Assembly: GCF_000376565.1 (NCBI RefSeq)
Contig: NZ_BARG01000027.1
Location: forward strand, 84,637-148,636
Reading direction: 5' to 3'
Source: Streptomyces hokutonensis
GTDB lineage: Bacteria; Actinomycetota; Actinomycetes; Streptomycetales; Streptomycetaceae
DNA: 64,000 nt
Shown here: positions 33,790 through 41,457 of the stretch, piece after piece
How positions within the stretch are numbered: position 1 is the stretch's first letter
How the letters are laid out: each line of letters opens with the position of its first letter
Position numbers and translations under genes: made by a program
The notes under the pieces: generated by a model
Database searches by the model: none
What the model was told of the DNA's origin: nothing
The model's input: only the letters and a program-made list of their open reading frames with translations

Positions 33790-34005
33790 TCAGAGACCGG
33801 CGACCAGGCTCGTGACCGGGGCCACGTTCAGGCCGGTGGTGCCCTCGACGGTGCCGATGACCGAGTCGACCAGGCCGGAGACCGGGACAACGCCGTCGAC
33901 CAGGCCGGTGACGGTGCCGAGGGCGTTCACGGACAGACCGCCGGAGACGTTGTCGAGCTCGGCGTCGGAGATCTCAACGGTCTCGACCTGGGGGGTGGAG
34001 TTCAT
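33790..34005 (-). CDS. Double-glycine precursor peptide (71 aa), cysteine-free core
   Basis: ATG at 34005 with AAGGGA 9 bases upstream. Leader of 23 residues with VEISDAELDNVSGG, the typical ELxxVSGG cleavage site for C39 peptidases. The predicted 48-residue core begins LSVNALG and holds two adjacent 10-residue repeats, VTGLVDGVVP and VSGLVDSVIG, then a weaker TTGLNVAPVT. It contains no Cys, aromatic, Lys, Arg or His; charges are two Asp and one Glu. It is therefore not a lanthipeptide in the usual sense, and no modification enzyme is nearby. It is the first gene of the unit with HlyD and two NHLM transporters. Likely exported as an unmodified hydrophobic, anionic peptide. Confidence 0.85.
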   Translation of the reverse strand: MNSTPQVETVEISDAELDNVSGGLSVNALGTVTGLVDGVVPVSGLVDSVIGTVEGTTGLNVAPVTSLVAGL

Positions 34006-34762
34006 GGGGGAACTTCCCTTCATATGGATATTCACAAGGGGGAGCGGCCCCTCTGGGGACAGACGACGGCCGCGACCGCAGGCGCCGGGCGCCGTTTCCG
34101 GAGCCCTTGCGGCTCCTGCGGTGCGATGGATCAAAGCACGGTGCGGACGGGCGCAGCCAATCAAACTCCCGTCCCACCAGGGCACTTGAGCCCCAGGAGG
34201 CGCGAACCGTGCAGGCGTGGGCACGAGGTGTCGGCGAGTTCTTCACACGCTGCACGGCATCGCTCCGTAAGAGGGCTTGCGGCGCCGAAGCGGAATGGGA
34301 CACTCCCCACCAAAGGCGTTTCCGGGGGTGTGTGCATGTGCAGATCCGTCGAGTCCGGTGACTTGGTTGGGTACGCGCTGTGCAGATTCCCTGAAGCCGG
34401 GATTCCGTCGACCGTTCTCGACGGACCGTTACTGATCGATCGCGTTCCGTTTCGGTCCGGGAGTGGGGCAACTGAGCGCGTGCACGCGGCGGTTCGGGCG
34501 GCCACCGATTCGATCAAGACATCCGGCCGTTCCGCGGACACCGGACGCGCAGGGCCCGCCGCGCCGTGCGCACAGGCCCGCAGCCACCTCGTACCCCTTC
34601 CGGGTCAGCGCTTGGACATGGCCGATTCGCGTTTTCGCAAAGGAAGTTGAGAAACGGAATTGAACACCTCACGTGACACGTGCGTATCAACGGGCATCCA
34701 GGCGCCCCCATAAGCCGCCACCCCCGGCGGCACAGACCCCGGTCCCCAGGAGGTCGAGAAGT
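34006..34762. other. Long intergenic region between the peptide system and the protease
   Basis: 757 bases with no gene I trust; open frames exist but have poor codon bias and no ribosome site. Both divergent promoters must be here. I note GGAGCC-CTTGC-GGCTCC (34100-34116), CCGTCGA-CCGTTC-TCGACGG (34405-34424), and a double E-box-like CACGTG-A-CACGTG (34670-34682). TTGAAC (34660-34665) with TATCAA (34685-34690) could be the protease promoter, with a 19-base spacer. GC content is lower in the right part. Confidence 0.5.
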
Positions 34763-36151
34763 TTGAGTCACAAGCGAATTCCGAAGCGCAAGGCCGCGAT
34801 AGCTGTCGGCGGTGTCGCTGCACTCGGAGCGGCGGTGATCCTGCTGCCGAACGCCAACGCGTCCCAGGACAACTCGGCAGGCGCCGCCACCCCCAAGACT
34901 CTCAAGGCGACGGGCGCCTCGGACCTCTCCTCGCAGATCGCGGGACTGCTGGGCGACGCCTTCGCCGGGTCCTACTACGACAGCGCCACCCAGCAGCTCG
35001 TCGTCAACGTGATCTCCGGCGACAACAACAACGTCGTCGTACAGGCGGAGAAGGCCGGCGCCAAGGTGCGCGAGGTGCAGAACAGCACCGCCGAACTCAC
35101 CGCCGCCGCCAAGGTGTTGAAGACCAAGGCCACCATCCCCGGCACCGCCTGGTCCGTCGACCCGAAGACCAACAAGATCCAGGTCCTCGCCGACAGCACC
35201 GTCACGGGCAGCAAGTGGGACACCGTGCTGTCGACCGTGAAGAGCCTCGGCACGGACATGGCCACGGTCAAGAAGACCGCCGGCTCCTTCAAGACGCTGG
35301 TGTCGGGCGGTGACGCCATCTTCGCCCAGACCGACCAGGGCGGCGTCCGCTGCTCCCTCGGCTTCAACGTCACCGCGAGCGACGGCACCCCCGCCTTCCT
35401 GACCGCCGGGCACTGCGGTGTCGCGGCGAAGCAGTGGTCGGACACGCAGGACGGCCAGCCGATCGCCACGGTCGACCAGGCCGTCTTCCCCGGCAACGAC
35501 TTCTCCCTGGTGAAGTACGACGACCCGGCCACCCAGACCACGAGCGACGTCAACGTGGGCAACGGCCAGACCGTCCAGATCACCCAGGCCGAGGACGCCA
35601 CCGTCGGCACCCAGGTCTTCCGGATGGGCTCCACCACCGGGCTGCACGACGGCACGGTCACCGGTCTCGACGCGACCGTCAACTTCCAGAGCGAGACCGA
35701 CCCCAACGGTGTCGACACCGTCAACGGCCTGATCCAGACGGACGTCTGCGCCGAGGCGGGTGACAGCGGCGGCTCCCTCTTCACCCAGGACGGCGGCGCG
35801 GTCGGCCTCACCTCCGGCGGCAGCGGCGACTGCACCAGCGGTGGCGAGACCTTCTTCCAGCCGGTCACCGCCGCGCTCACGGCGACCGGGGCCACCCTCG
35901 GCGACGCGGGTGCCGGTGCGGGCGCGGGCGACGACACCGCCACGGCGGACCCGTCGGCGACCGCGGCCGACCCGTCGGCCACCGACGGCACCGGCGACCA
36001 GTCCGGAGCCGTGGACCCGAACGCCACGGACGGTACCGGCGACCAGTCCGGCGCGGTCGACCCGAACGCGACCGACGGTACCGGCGACGCCACCGGAGAC
36101 GGCACGGGCACCGGAGCCGACGACGGTTCGTCGCTCACCTCGAACCACTGA
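34763..36151 (+). CDS. Secreted S1-family serine protease (streptogrisin/alpha-lytic type) with repetitive C-terminal tail
   Basis: 462 residues from a TTG start with AGGAGG 9 bases upstream; no ATG or GTG fits. Signal peptide (about 1-33), a propeptide (about 35-185) that acts as folding chaperone, then the chymotrypsin-fold protease. Catalytic triad: His217 in TAGHCG, Asp246 in GNDFSLV, Ser335 in GDSGGS. About 80 C-terminal residues are Asp/Thr/Gly/Ala-rich with 15-residue repeats, not part of classic streptogrisins; they may attach to the wall or be trimmed. It is divergent from the peptide export system and could be a target of the SSI-type inhibitor. Confidence 0.92.
   Translation: MSHKRIPKRKAAIAVGGVAALGAAVILLPNANASQDNSAGAATPKTLKATGASDLSSQIAGLLGDAFAGSYYDSATQQLVVNVISGDNNNVVVQAEKAGAKVREVQNSTAELTAAAKVLKTKATIPGTAWSVDPKTNKIQVLADSTVTGSKWDTVLSTVKSLGTDMATVKKTAGSFKTLVSGGDAIFAQTDQGGVRCSLGFNVTASDGTPAFLTAGHCGVAAKQWSDTQDGQPIATVDQAVFPGNDFSLVKYDDPATQTTSDVNVGNGQTVQITQAEDATVGTQVFRMGSTTGLHDGTVTGLDATVNFQSETDPNGVDTVNGLIQTDVCAEAGDSGGSLFTQDGGAVGLTSGGSGDCTSGGETFFQPVTAALTATGATLGDAGAGAGAGDDTATADPSATAADPSATDGTGDQSGAVDPNATDGTGDQSGAVDPNATDGTGDATGDGTGTGADDGSSLTSNH
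35978..36090 (+). repeat. Tandem 45-bp repeats in the protease tail
   Basis: Two full 45-base units (35978-36022 and 36023-36067) and a partial third, coding for ATDGTGDQSGAVDPN. Differences are almost all at third codon positions (GGC/GGT, GTG/GTC), so the protein repeat is conserved while the DNA has drifted. Confidence 0.8.
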
Positions 36152-36187
36152 TCCGACCCCTTCCAGCGTTTCAGGTCGGCGGTGGAT

Positions 36188-36219
36188 CGGTCCGGCCCTC
36201 CGGCGGGAGGGCCGGACCG
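36188..36219. terminator. Bidirectional terminator between protease and phosphatase genes
   Basis: A 14-bp perfect stem (CGGTCCGGCCCTCC and GGAGGGCCGGACCG) with a GGCG loop lies between two convergent stops. Confidence 0.8.
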
Positions 36220-36232
36220 CCCTGCGTGTACC

Positions 36233-38488
36233 TCAGTTCGGGCCCGGCTCCCGGGCCCGCAGCAGTAGCAGCGCCACGTCGTCGATCCGCTCCCGCGCCG
36301 AGGCGCTGTGCCGCACCAGTTCGTCGGCGATCTCCTCCAGCGGCAAGTCCCCTGCCGCTGCGAGGCGTTGGCCCAGTTCGGCCAGGGCGTCCTCGATGTC
36401 GACGCCGGGGGACTCGATGAGCCCGTCGGTGTACAGCGCGAGGACCGAACCGGGCGCGAGACTCACCTCCGTCGTCGGATACGTCGCGTCGGCGTCGATG
36501 CCCAGCAGCGGACCACCCGCCAGGTCCAGCACCCGCACCCGCCCGTCCGGACGGCGCAGCAGCGGCGGCGGATGACCGGCCCGCGCCATCACGGCCGTAC
36601 CGCGCGCGGGATCCAGCCGTAGATACAGACAGCTCGCGAACAGCTCCACGCCCAGGTCGATCAGCAGCCGGTTGGTGCTGCGCATGACCTCCTCCGGAGC
36701 CTGGCCGACCGTCGTGTACGCGCGGACGGCCGTCCGGATCTGGCCCATCAGCCCGGCCGCGGTCACGTTGTGCCCCTGGACGTCGCCGATCACCGCAGCC
36801 GGACCCGAGGTGGTCACCAGGTCGTAGAAGTCGCCGCCGATCTCCATGCCCTGGGTGGCCGGCAGATAGCGGGCGGCGGCCTCGATGCCCGGCAGCGGCG
36901 GCAGCGAGTGCGGCAGCAGCGCGGCCTGCAGTCCGTGCGCCAGCTGGTGCTTCGCGTCGTAGAGCAGCGCACGCTCCAGCGCCTGCGCGATCAGCCCGCC
37001 CAGACTCGTCAGCACCGCGCGCTCGTCCGCGGGGAAGACATGCGGCTCGGCATAGGCCAGCACACAGGTGCCGACCGGCCGCCCGGACGCCACCAGCGGC
37101 AGATACGCCCAGGCCGCGAACCCGTCGGGGGTGGCGTTCCGGCTCGGATACAGCCGTTCCAGGTCCCGCCGTGAATCGAAGAACCCGGGCACACCGCTGC
37201 TCAGCACGGCCGTCCCCGGCGTCGGCTCGGTCAGCGCCATGCCGTCGAAACGCTCCACCACATGCGGATCGGGATAGCCGCGGTGCCCCAGCACATGCAA
37301 CCGCCCGCCCCGCGAACCGAGCACCACCAGCGCCTGACTGCCCACGGCCGGCGCGACCTCGTCCGCGATCAGCTGCACCACGTCCTCCACCCCCACCGCC
37401 TCGGTCAGCGCCCCCGCCAGACTCAGCACCTGGGAGATGGTCACAAGCCGCGACGGCCCCTCGCCCGGGCGCGGCGCCGCCCGGCCCAGCTCCGTCACCG
37501 CCCGCGCCCGGCTGATCCGCACACTGAGCCCGGTCGTGTTCGGATACATCCGGAACGACAGCCACTCGCCCGGCGGACGCAGCGCCACGAACGACGTGAC
37601 CTGCTGACTGAGCAGCGCGGCCCGGTAACGGTCCTCGTACACCGGGTCGTTGAGCCAGGGCACCGCCGCCCACAACTGGGTGCCCAGCAGACTGCTCACC
37701 GACATCCCGAGCAGCTCCCCGGCCGCCGCGTTCGCGAAGCCCACCCGCCCGTGCAGATCCAGCGAACACAGCCCGTACGGCAGCCGGGCCACCATCCGCG
37801 CCGCCTCGACCGTGCCCAGCGTCCCGGCCACACTCGTCGCGGGCCCCGTCGCCAGCAGATCGGGTTCGGCGCGCGCCGGCCGGCGCTCCTCCACGGCCCG
37901 CTCCAGCCGCACCGCGAGCCGGGCGCAGGCGCTGGTCAGCTGCTCGCGGTCCCGGTCGGACAGCACCGGCGGATGCGAACCGGGCCAGGTCACGAAGACC
38001 GAGCCGTAGACCGTGGACCCGGTCGCCACCGGTACCGCCGCCAGCGCGAAGGGATACGGCAGCACGACCGCGATGCGCGGATAGCGGCGGGCCATGTCCT
38101 CCTCGCCGCCGACCCAGATCAGCCGCCGTTCGCGCACCGCCTCGGCGACCGGGATCGGCGCGCTCAGCCCCACCCGCTCCCAGGGTGCGGCGAACGCGCG
38201 GGGCAGGCCCGCCATCACCGCCATCTCCAGCACCGGTTCCTCGGGCGTCAGCAGATAGACCGCGCCCGAGTGCGCGTGGACGGCGTCCATCATCGCGGCC
38301 AGCGCGAGCGACAGCATCGGCCGGCCGACCGGCGCCTGTCCGGACACCTGCCGGGACAACTGCCCGTCGGACACGCCGACCACCTCCTCGCCCGGCCGTG
38401 CCGTTTCGGGGCTCAGGCTCAGGCTCCACCCTGGCGGCCCGACGCGCACGGCGAGCGGGGCGGCCGCAAGGCGGGCACTGAGGGCCAT
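36233..38488 (-). CDS. PP2C-type SpoIIE phosphatase with GAF and PAS sensor domains
   Basis: 751 residues. Order: GAF (about 45-190), PAS (about 215-325, YGLCSLDLHGRVGFANAAAGELLG), GAF (about 340-490) and the C-terminal SpoIIE phosphatase (about 520-735; GMEIGGDFYDLV, VIGDVQGHNVTAAG, YTDGLIES and the final DDVALLLLR supply the metal-binding Asp residues). Such proteins dephosphorylate STAS anti-sigma antagonists in response to cytosolic signals. ATG at 38488 has AGGGG four bases upstream; ATG 38500 or GTG 38506 are alternatives. Divergent from a second SpoIIE phosphatase 70 bases away. It has no kinase domain. Confidence 0.9.
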   Translation of the reverse strand: MALSARLAAAPLAVRVGPPGWSLSLSPETARPGEEVVGVSDGQLSRQVSGQAPVGRPMLSLALAAMMDAVHAHSGAVYLLTPEEPVLEMAVMAGLPRAFAAPWERVGLSAPIPVAEAVRERRLIWVGGEEDMARRYPRIAVVLPYPFALAAVPVATGSTVYGSVFVTWPGSHPPVLSDRDREQLTSACARLAVRLERAVEERRPARAEPDLLATGPATSVAGTLGTVEAARMVARLPYGLCSLDLHGRVGFANAAAGELLGMSVSSLLGTQLWAAVPWLNDPVYEDRYRAALLSQQVTSFVALRPPGEWLSFRMYPNTTGLSVRISRARAVTELGRAAPRPGEGPSRLVTISQVLSLAGALTEAVGVEDVVQLIADEVAPAVGSQALVVLGSRGGRLHVLGHRGYPDPHVVERFDGMALTEPTPGTAVLSSGVPGFFDSRRDLERLYPSRNATPDGFAAWAYLPLVASGRPVGTCVLAYAEPHVFPADERAVLTSLGGLIAQALERALLYDAKHQLAHGLQAALLPHSLPPLPGIEAAARYLPATQGMEIGGDFYDLVTTSGPAAVIGDVQGHNVTAAGLMGQIRTAVRAYTTVGQAPEEVMRSTNRLLIDLGVELFASCLYLRLDPARGTAVMARAGHPPPLLRRPDGRVRVLDLAGGPLLGIDADATYPTTEVSLAPGSVLALYTDGLIESPGVDIEDALAELGQRLAAAGDLPLEEIADELVRHSASARERIDDVALLLLRAREPGPN

Positions 38489-38558
38489 CCGGCCCCTCAT
38501 CTCCACGGAACGGTCACAGGGGCTGCGCGGCAGCCGCATAAGCGCTGTAATTGCGGAC

Positions 38559-41000
38559 GTGGTCAGTGAGGGCGCTGAGGGACGCAGAACGAGAACGCTG
38601 CGGGCCGAACTTGCCCTCAAAACGCTCACCACCGATCTCGACTCCCGCGAACGGCTGCGCCGGGTCCTCGAACAGGCCCTCGTCTTCGCCGGAGCCACCT
38701 TCGCCGGGGTGTACACGTCCGGCGAGGCCGACCTGCTGTGCCTGGTCGAGTCGGCCGGCGTGCCGCGCACGCTGTACGGACTGCGGGACGGCTATCCGGC
38801 GTCCGGGGGAGCGCCGGTCGCCGAGGTACGGCGGTCCGGGCACCCGGTGTGGCTCGGTCCCGAGGAACTGGCCGCCGGCGGCGACTCGCGACGGCTGCCG
38901 ACCGGGGAGTTCCATCTGGCCGTCCTGCCCGTGCGCGGCGACCGGGGCGGCGGCTGTCTGCTCGCGGTGAGCGAGCACCCGGCCGGGTTCGACACCGACG
39001 ACCGCGCCTGCCTCACGCTGATCGCCGAGGCGGTCGCGATCCCGGTCCCGGACGAGGCCGTGGCGGGCGAGGACCTGCCGGCGGGCTCCTTCGACCTGGC
39101 CATGGACACCGGCCGGGTCGAGGTCGGCGGCGACATCCTGACCCTGTTCGGCCTGGGTCCGGACGACTTCGACGGCAAGGTCGAGACGCTCCTCGGACTG
39201 ACCGTGCCGGAGGACCTGCCCTCGCTGATGTCCGTCGTCGAGGCCGACCACATGGCCATCGGCGACCGCGAGCTGGAGTTCCGCGTCCTGCAGCCCTCGG
39301 GGCCGCCGAAGTGGCTGCGGCTGCGCGGCCGGCTCCTGCCCGGCGGCGACGGCCGCCCGGCCCGTCTCGTCGGCACCGTCGGCGACGCCTCCCAGCTGCG
39401 CTCCGGCGTCAACGACGTGGCCCGCGTCCAGCGCCTCGCCGCCGCCCTCGCCATGGCCGGCACGGTCCGCGACGTCAGCCAGGCCGTGGTCGCCGCCCTG
39501 CGTAAACCGCTGCGCGCCGACCGCATCGCGCTCGCCGAACTGGAGGGCGACCGCCTCGTCGTCACCGTCCTCGACCCGCCCGAACCGGAGTCCTGGCCCG
39601 AACTGTGGCGCCAGGAGTGGCGCAGCGAATGGCCCGACGCGCCCGTCCGCACCATGCCCACTCTCGCCGCGGCCCTGCGCGAGGGCCGCGCCGCGATCTG
39701 GCCCGCCGGCACCGACCTGGAACCCGCCCTCGCCGAGGTCGGACCGGGCGGCCTCGCCGTCCTGCCGCTGTCCGCCGGCGGCCGGGTGTCCGGCGCCTGT
39801 CTGATCGGCTGGGACACCCCGCACGTCTTCGGCCCCGACGAACGCGCCCTGCTCACCGCCTCCGCCGGCCTTGCCGGCCAGGCCCTGATGCGCGCCCACG
39901 CCTTCGACGCCGAGCACGAACTCGTCGGCATGCTCCAGCGCCAGCTGCTGCCGCGCCGGCTGCCGAAACTGCCCGGCGGGGTCGCCGTCGCCCGCTATCT
40001 GCCGACCACGGCCGGCCTCGAGGTCGGCGGCGACTGGTACGACGTGATCCCGCTGCCCGACAACCACGTGGCCCTCGTCATCGGCGACGTCCAGGGCCAC
40101 AACGCGGGCGCCGCCACCCTCATGGGCCAGATGCGCACCGCGCTGCGCGCCTACGCCGTCGAGGGACACCCGCCCGACGTCGTCGTCTCGCACGCCAACC
40201 GGCTCCTCATCGACCTGGAGACCGACCTCTTCGCCACCTGCTGCTACGTCGACGTCGACATGGAGGAGGGCTCCGCCTGGTACGTGCGGGCCGGTCATCT
40301 GCCGCCCGTCCTGCGCCACCCGGACGGCAGCACCGAGATCCCCGACCTGGACGGCGGCCCACCGCTCGGCGTGGTCACGCAGGCCGACTTCCCGATGAGC
40401 CCGCTGCGGCTCCAGCCCGGCACGGTCATCGCGCTGACCACCGACGGCCTCGTGGAGTCCAAGGAGGCCGACATCGACGAGGGCCTCGACCGGCTCGCCC
40501 ACGGCCTCGCCGTCTCCGACCCCGCCCACCTCGGACTCGTCGCCGACGCCCTGCTCGGCAACGCCCGCCGCGACGACGACGTGGCCCTGCTCCTCATGCG
40601 CTACGACGGCCTCGCCACCCGGCCCCGGCGCGAGAACTGGACGGTGTGGCGCGTCCCCGAGGCGGCCCGGCACGCCCGCCGCTTCACCAAGCGCACCCTG
40701 CGCGTCTGGGGCGTCACCGAGGAGGTCGACACCATCCTCCTCGTCGTCTCCGAGCTGGTCACCAACGCCCTGGTGCACACCGACGGCCCGGTCCGCCTCG
40801 ACCTCACCCTCGTCAACCACCGGTTCCGCGTCGCCGTCGCCGACTCCTCGCCGCGCACCCCGGTCAAACCGACCAGCATCGGCTGGGAGGCCACCGGAGG
40901 CCGCGGGATCCTCCTCGTCGAGGCCATGTCGGCGGCCTGGGGCACGGTGCCGGTGAGCGGCGGCAAACAGGTGTGGGCCGAGATCGCGCTCGACCGGTAG
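38559..41000 (+). CDS. SpoIIE phosphatase with sensor domains and C-terminal HATPase (anti-sigma-kinase-like) domain
   Basis: 813 residues, GTG start without a clear ribosome site. Order: GAF-like (about 20-170), PAS (about 180-285), GAF (about 300-455), SpoIIE phosphatase (about 490-690, GLEVGGDWYDVI, VIGDVQGHNAGAA, TTDGLVES, DDDVALLLM), and a GHKL-type ATPase (about 705-810, VVSELVTNALVHTDGP, GGRGILLVEAMS). It combines opposing activities, phosphatase and kinase, for STAS-type antagonists. Adjacent to the divergent kinase-less SpoIIE paralogue, so the pair may set the balance for one or more sigma factors. The single-STAS protein at 22.1 kb is a possible substrate. Confidence 0.92.
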   Translation: MVSEGAEGRRTRTLRAELALKTLTTDLDSRERLRRVLEQALVFAGATFAGVYTSGEADLLCLVESAGVPRTLYGLRDGYPASGGAPVAEVRRSGHPVWLGPEELAAGGDSRRLPTGEFHLAVLPVRGDRGGGCLLAVSEHPAGFDTDDRACLTLIAEAVAIPVPDEAVAGEDLPAGSFDLAMDTGRVEVGGDILTLFGLGPDDFDGKVETLLGLTVPEDLPSLMSVVEADHMAIGDRELEFRVLQPSGPPKWLRLRGRLLPGGDGRPARLVGTVGDASQLRSGVNDVARVQRLAAALAMAGTVRDVSQAVVAALRKPLRADRIALAELEGDRLVVTVLDPPEPESWPELWRQEWRSEWPDAPVRTMPTLAAALREGRAAIWPAGTDLEPALAEVGPGGLAVLPLSAGGRVSGACLIGWDTPHVFGPDERALLTASAGLAGQALMRAHAFDAEHELVGMLQRQLLPRRLPKLPGGVAVARYLPTTAGLEVGGDWYDVIPLPDNHVALVIGDVQGHNAGAATLMGQMRTALRAYAVEGHPPDVVVSHANRLLIDLETDLFATCCYVDVDMEEGSAWYVRAGHLPPVLRHPDGSTEIPDLDGGPPLGVVTQADFPMSPLRLQPGTVIALTTDGLVESKEADIDEGLDRLAHGLAVSDPAHLGLVADALLGNARRDDDVALLLMRYDGLATRPRRENWTVWRVPEAARHARRFTKRTLRVWGVTEEVDTILLVVSELVTNALVHTDGPVRLDLTLVNHRFRVAVADSSPRTPVKPTSIGWEATGGRGILLVEAMSAAWGTVPVSGGKQVWAEIALDR

Positions 41001-41081
41001 ACGGCCGCACGGGTGCCCGTCGGGGCACGTAACGGCAGGTCGGAACGGCCACAGGCGTTCGCCGTGATGGGGTGCCTGCTT

Positions 41082-41366
41082 GTGGCACACACCTTCGAAG
41101 AACTGGTCGAGAAGCAGCGCGCGGCCGACCAGGCGCGCGCCAGGGTCAAGGAGATGCGGGACGCCCTCGGCGCCCCCGCCCACGAACCCTGGACCGAGGC
41201 CCAGACCGAGACCTACGAGACCGCGTGGCGGGCCTGGCGCGATCTGAGCCGTGATGTGCAGGCCGCGGTGGGCGAGTACGCGAAGGACGAGGGTCTGGAC
41301 CGGGCCGAGGTCGTCGCGGACGTGGAGCGGGCGGCGGGTGGTTTGCCCGATCCGTCGGACGATTAG
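41082..41366 (+). CDS. Small helical hypothetical protein, 94 aa
   Basis: GTG start with GGGG about 9 bases upstream; an ATG five codons earlier is possible. The protein begins AHTFEELVEKQRAADQARARVKEM and is almost entirely charged helix (coiled-coil-like), ending in an Asp/Pro tail. I recall similar short proteins as conserved but uncharacterised in streptomycetes. It follows the phosphatase/kinase gene by 81 bases on the same strand. No function assigned. Confidence 0.7.
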   Translation: MAHTFEELVEKQRAADQARARVKEMRDALGAPAHEPWTEAQTETYETAWRAWRDLSRDVQAAVGEYAKDEGLDRAEVVADVERAAGGLPDPSDD

Positions 41367-41413
41367 ACACCTCCCGTCCCACCTATCGTTGGGTGGTCGT
41401 AATAAACGAACAT

Positions 41414-41453
41414 AGGGAGGAACGATGCACGTCCAAAGATGACGCTAAGGTGA
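41414..41453 (+). promoter_or_regulatory. Leader of rmlA with two mini-ORFs
   Basis: A perfect AGGGAGG ribosome site (41414-41420) does not serve rmlA but precedes ATG 41425, which encodes M-H-V-Q-R-stop (41425-41442). A second ATG (41439) encodes M-T-L-R-stop (41439-41453) and ends 4 bases before the rmlA ATG. The mini-ORFs use the rare codons AGA, CTA and AGG. They may tune initiation at rmlA. Confidence 0.4.
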
Positions 41454-41457
41454 AGCG

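Noticed and set aside
33790..34005. Calling the precursor a lanthipeptide
   Set aside because: The leader looks similar, but the core has no cysteine and no LanM, LanB or cyclase gene is near.
34161..34541. Possible small genes in the 757-base gap upstream of the protease
   Set aside because: No ribosome sites, mixed codon bias and no recognisable protein features on either strand.
34514..36148. 544-codon frame antisense to the protease
   Set aside because: Low-complexity Gly/Val/Arg translation, entirely explained by the codon pattern of the real protease on the plus strand.
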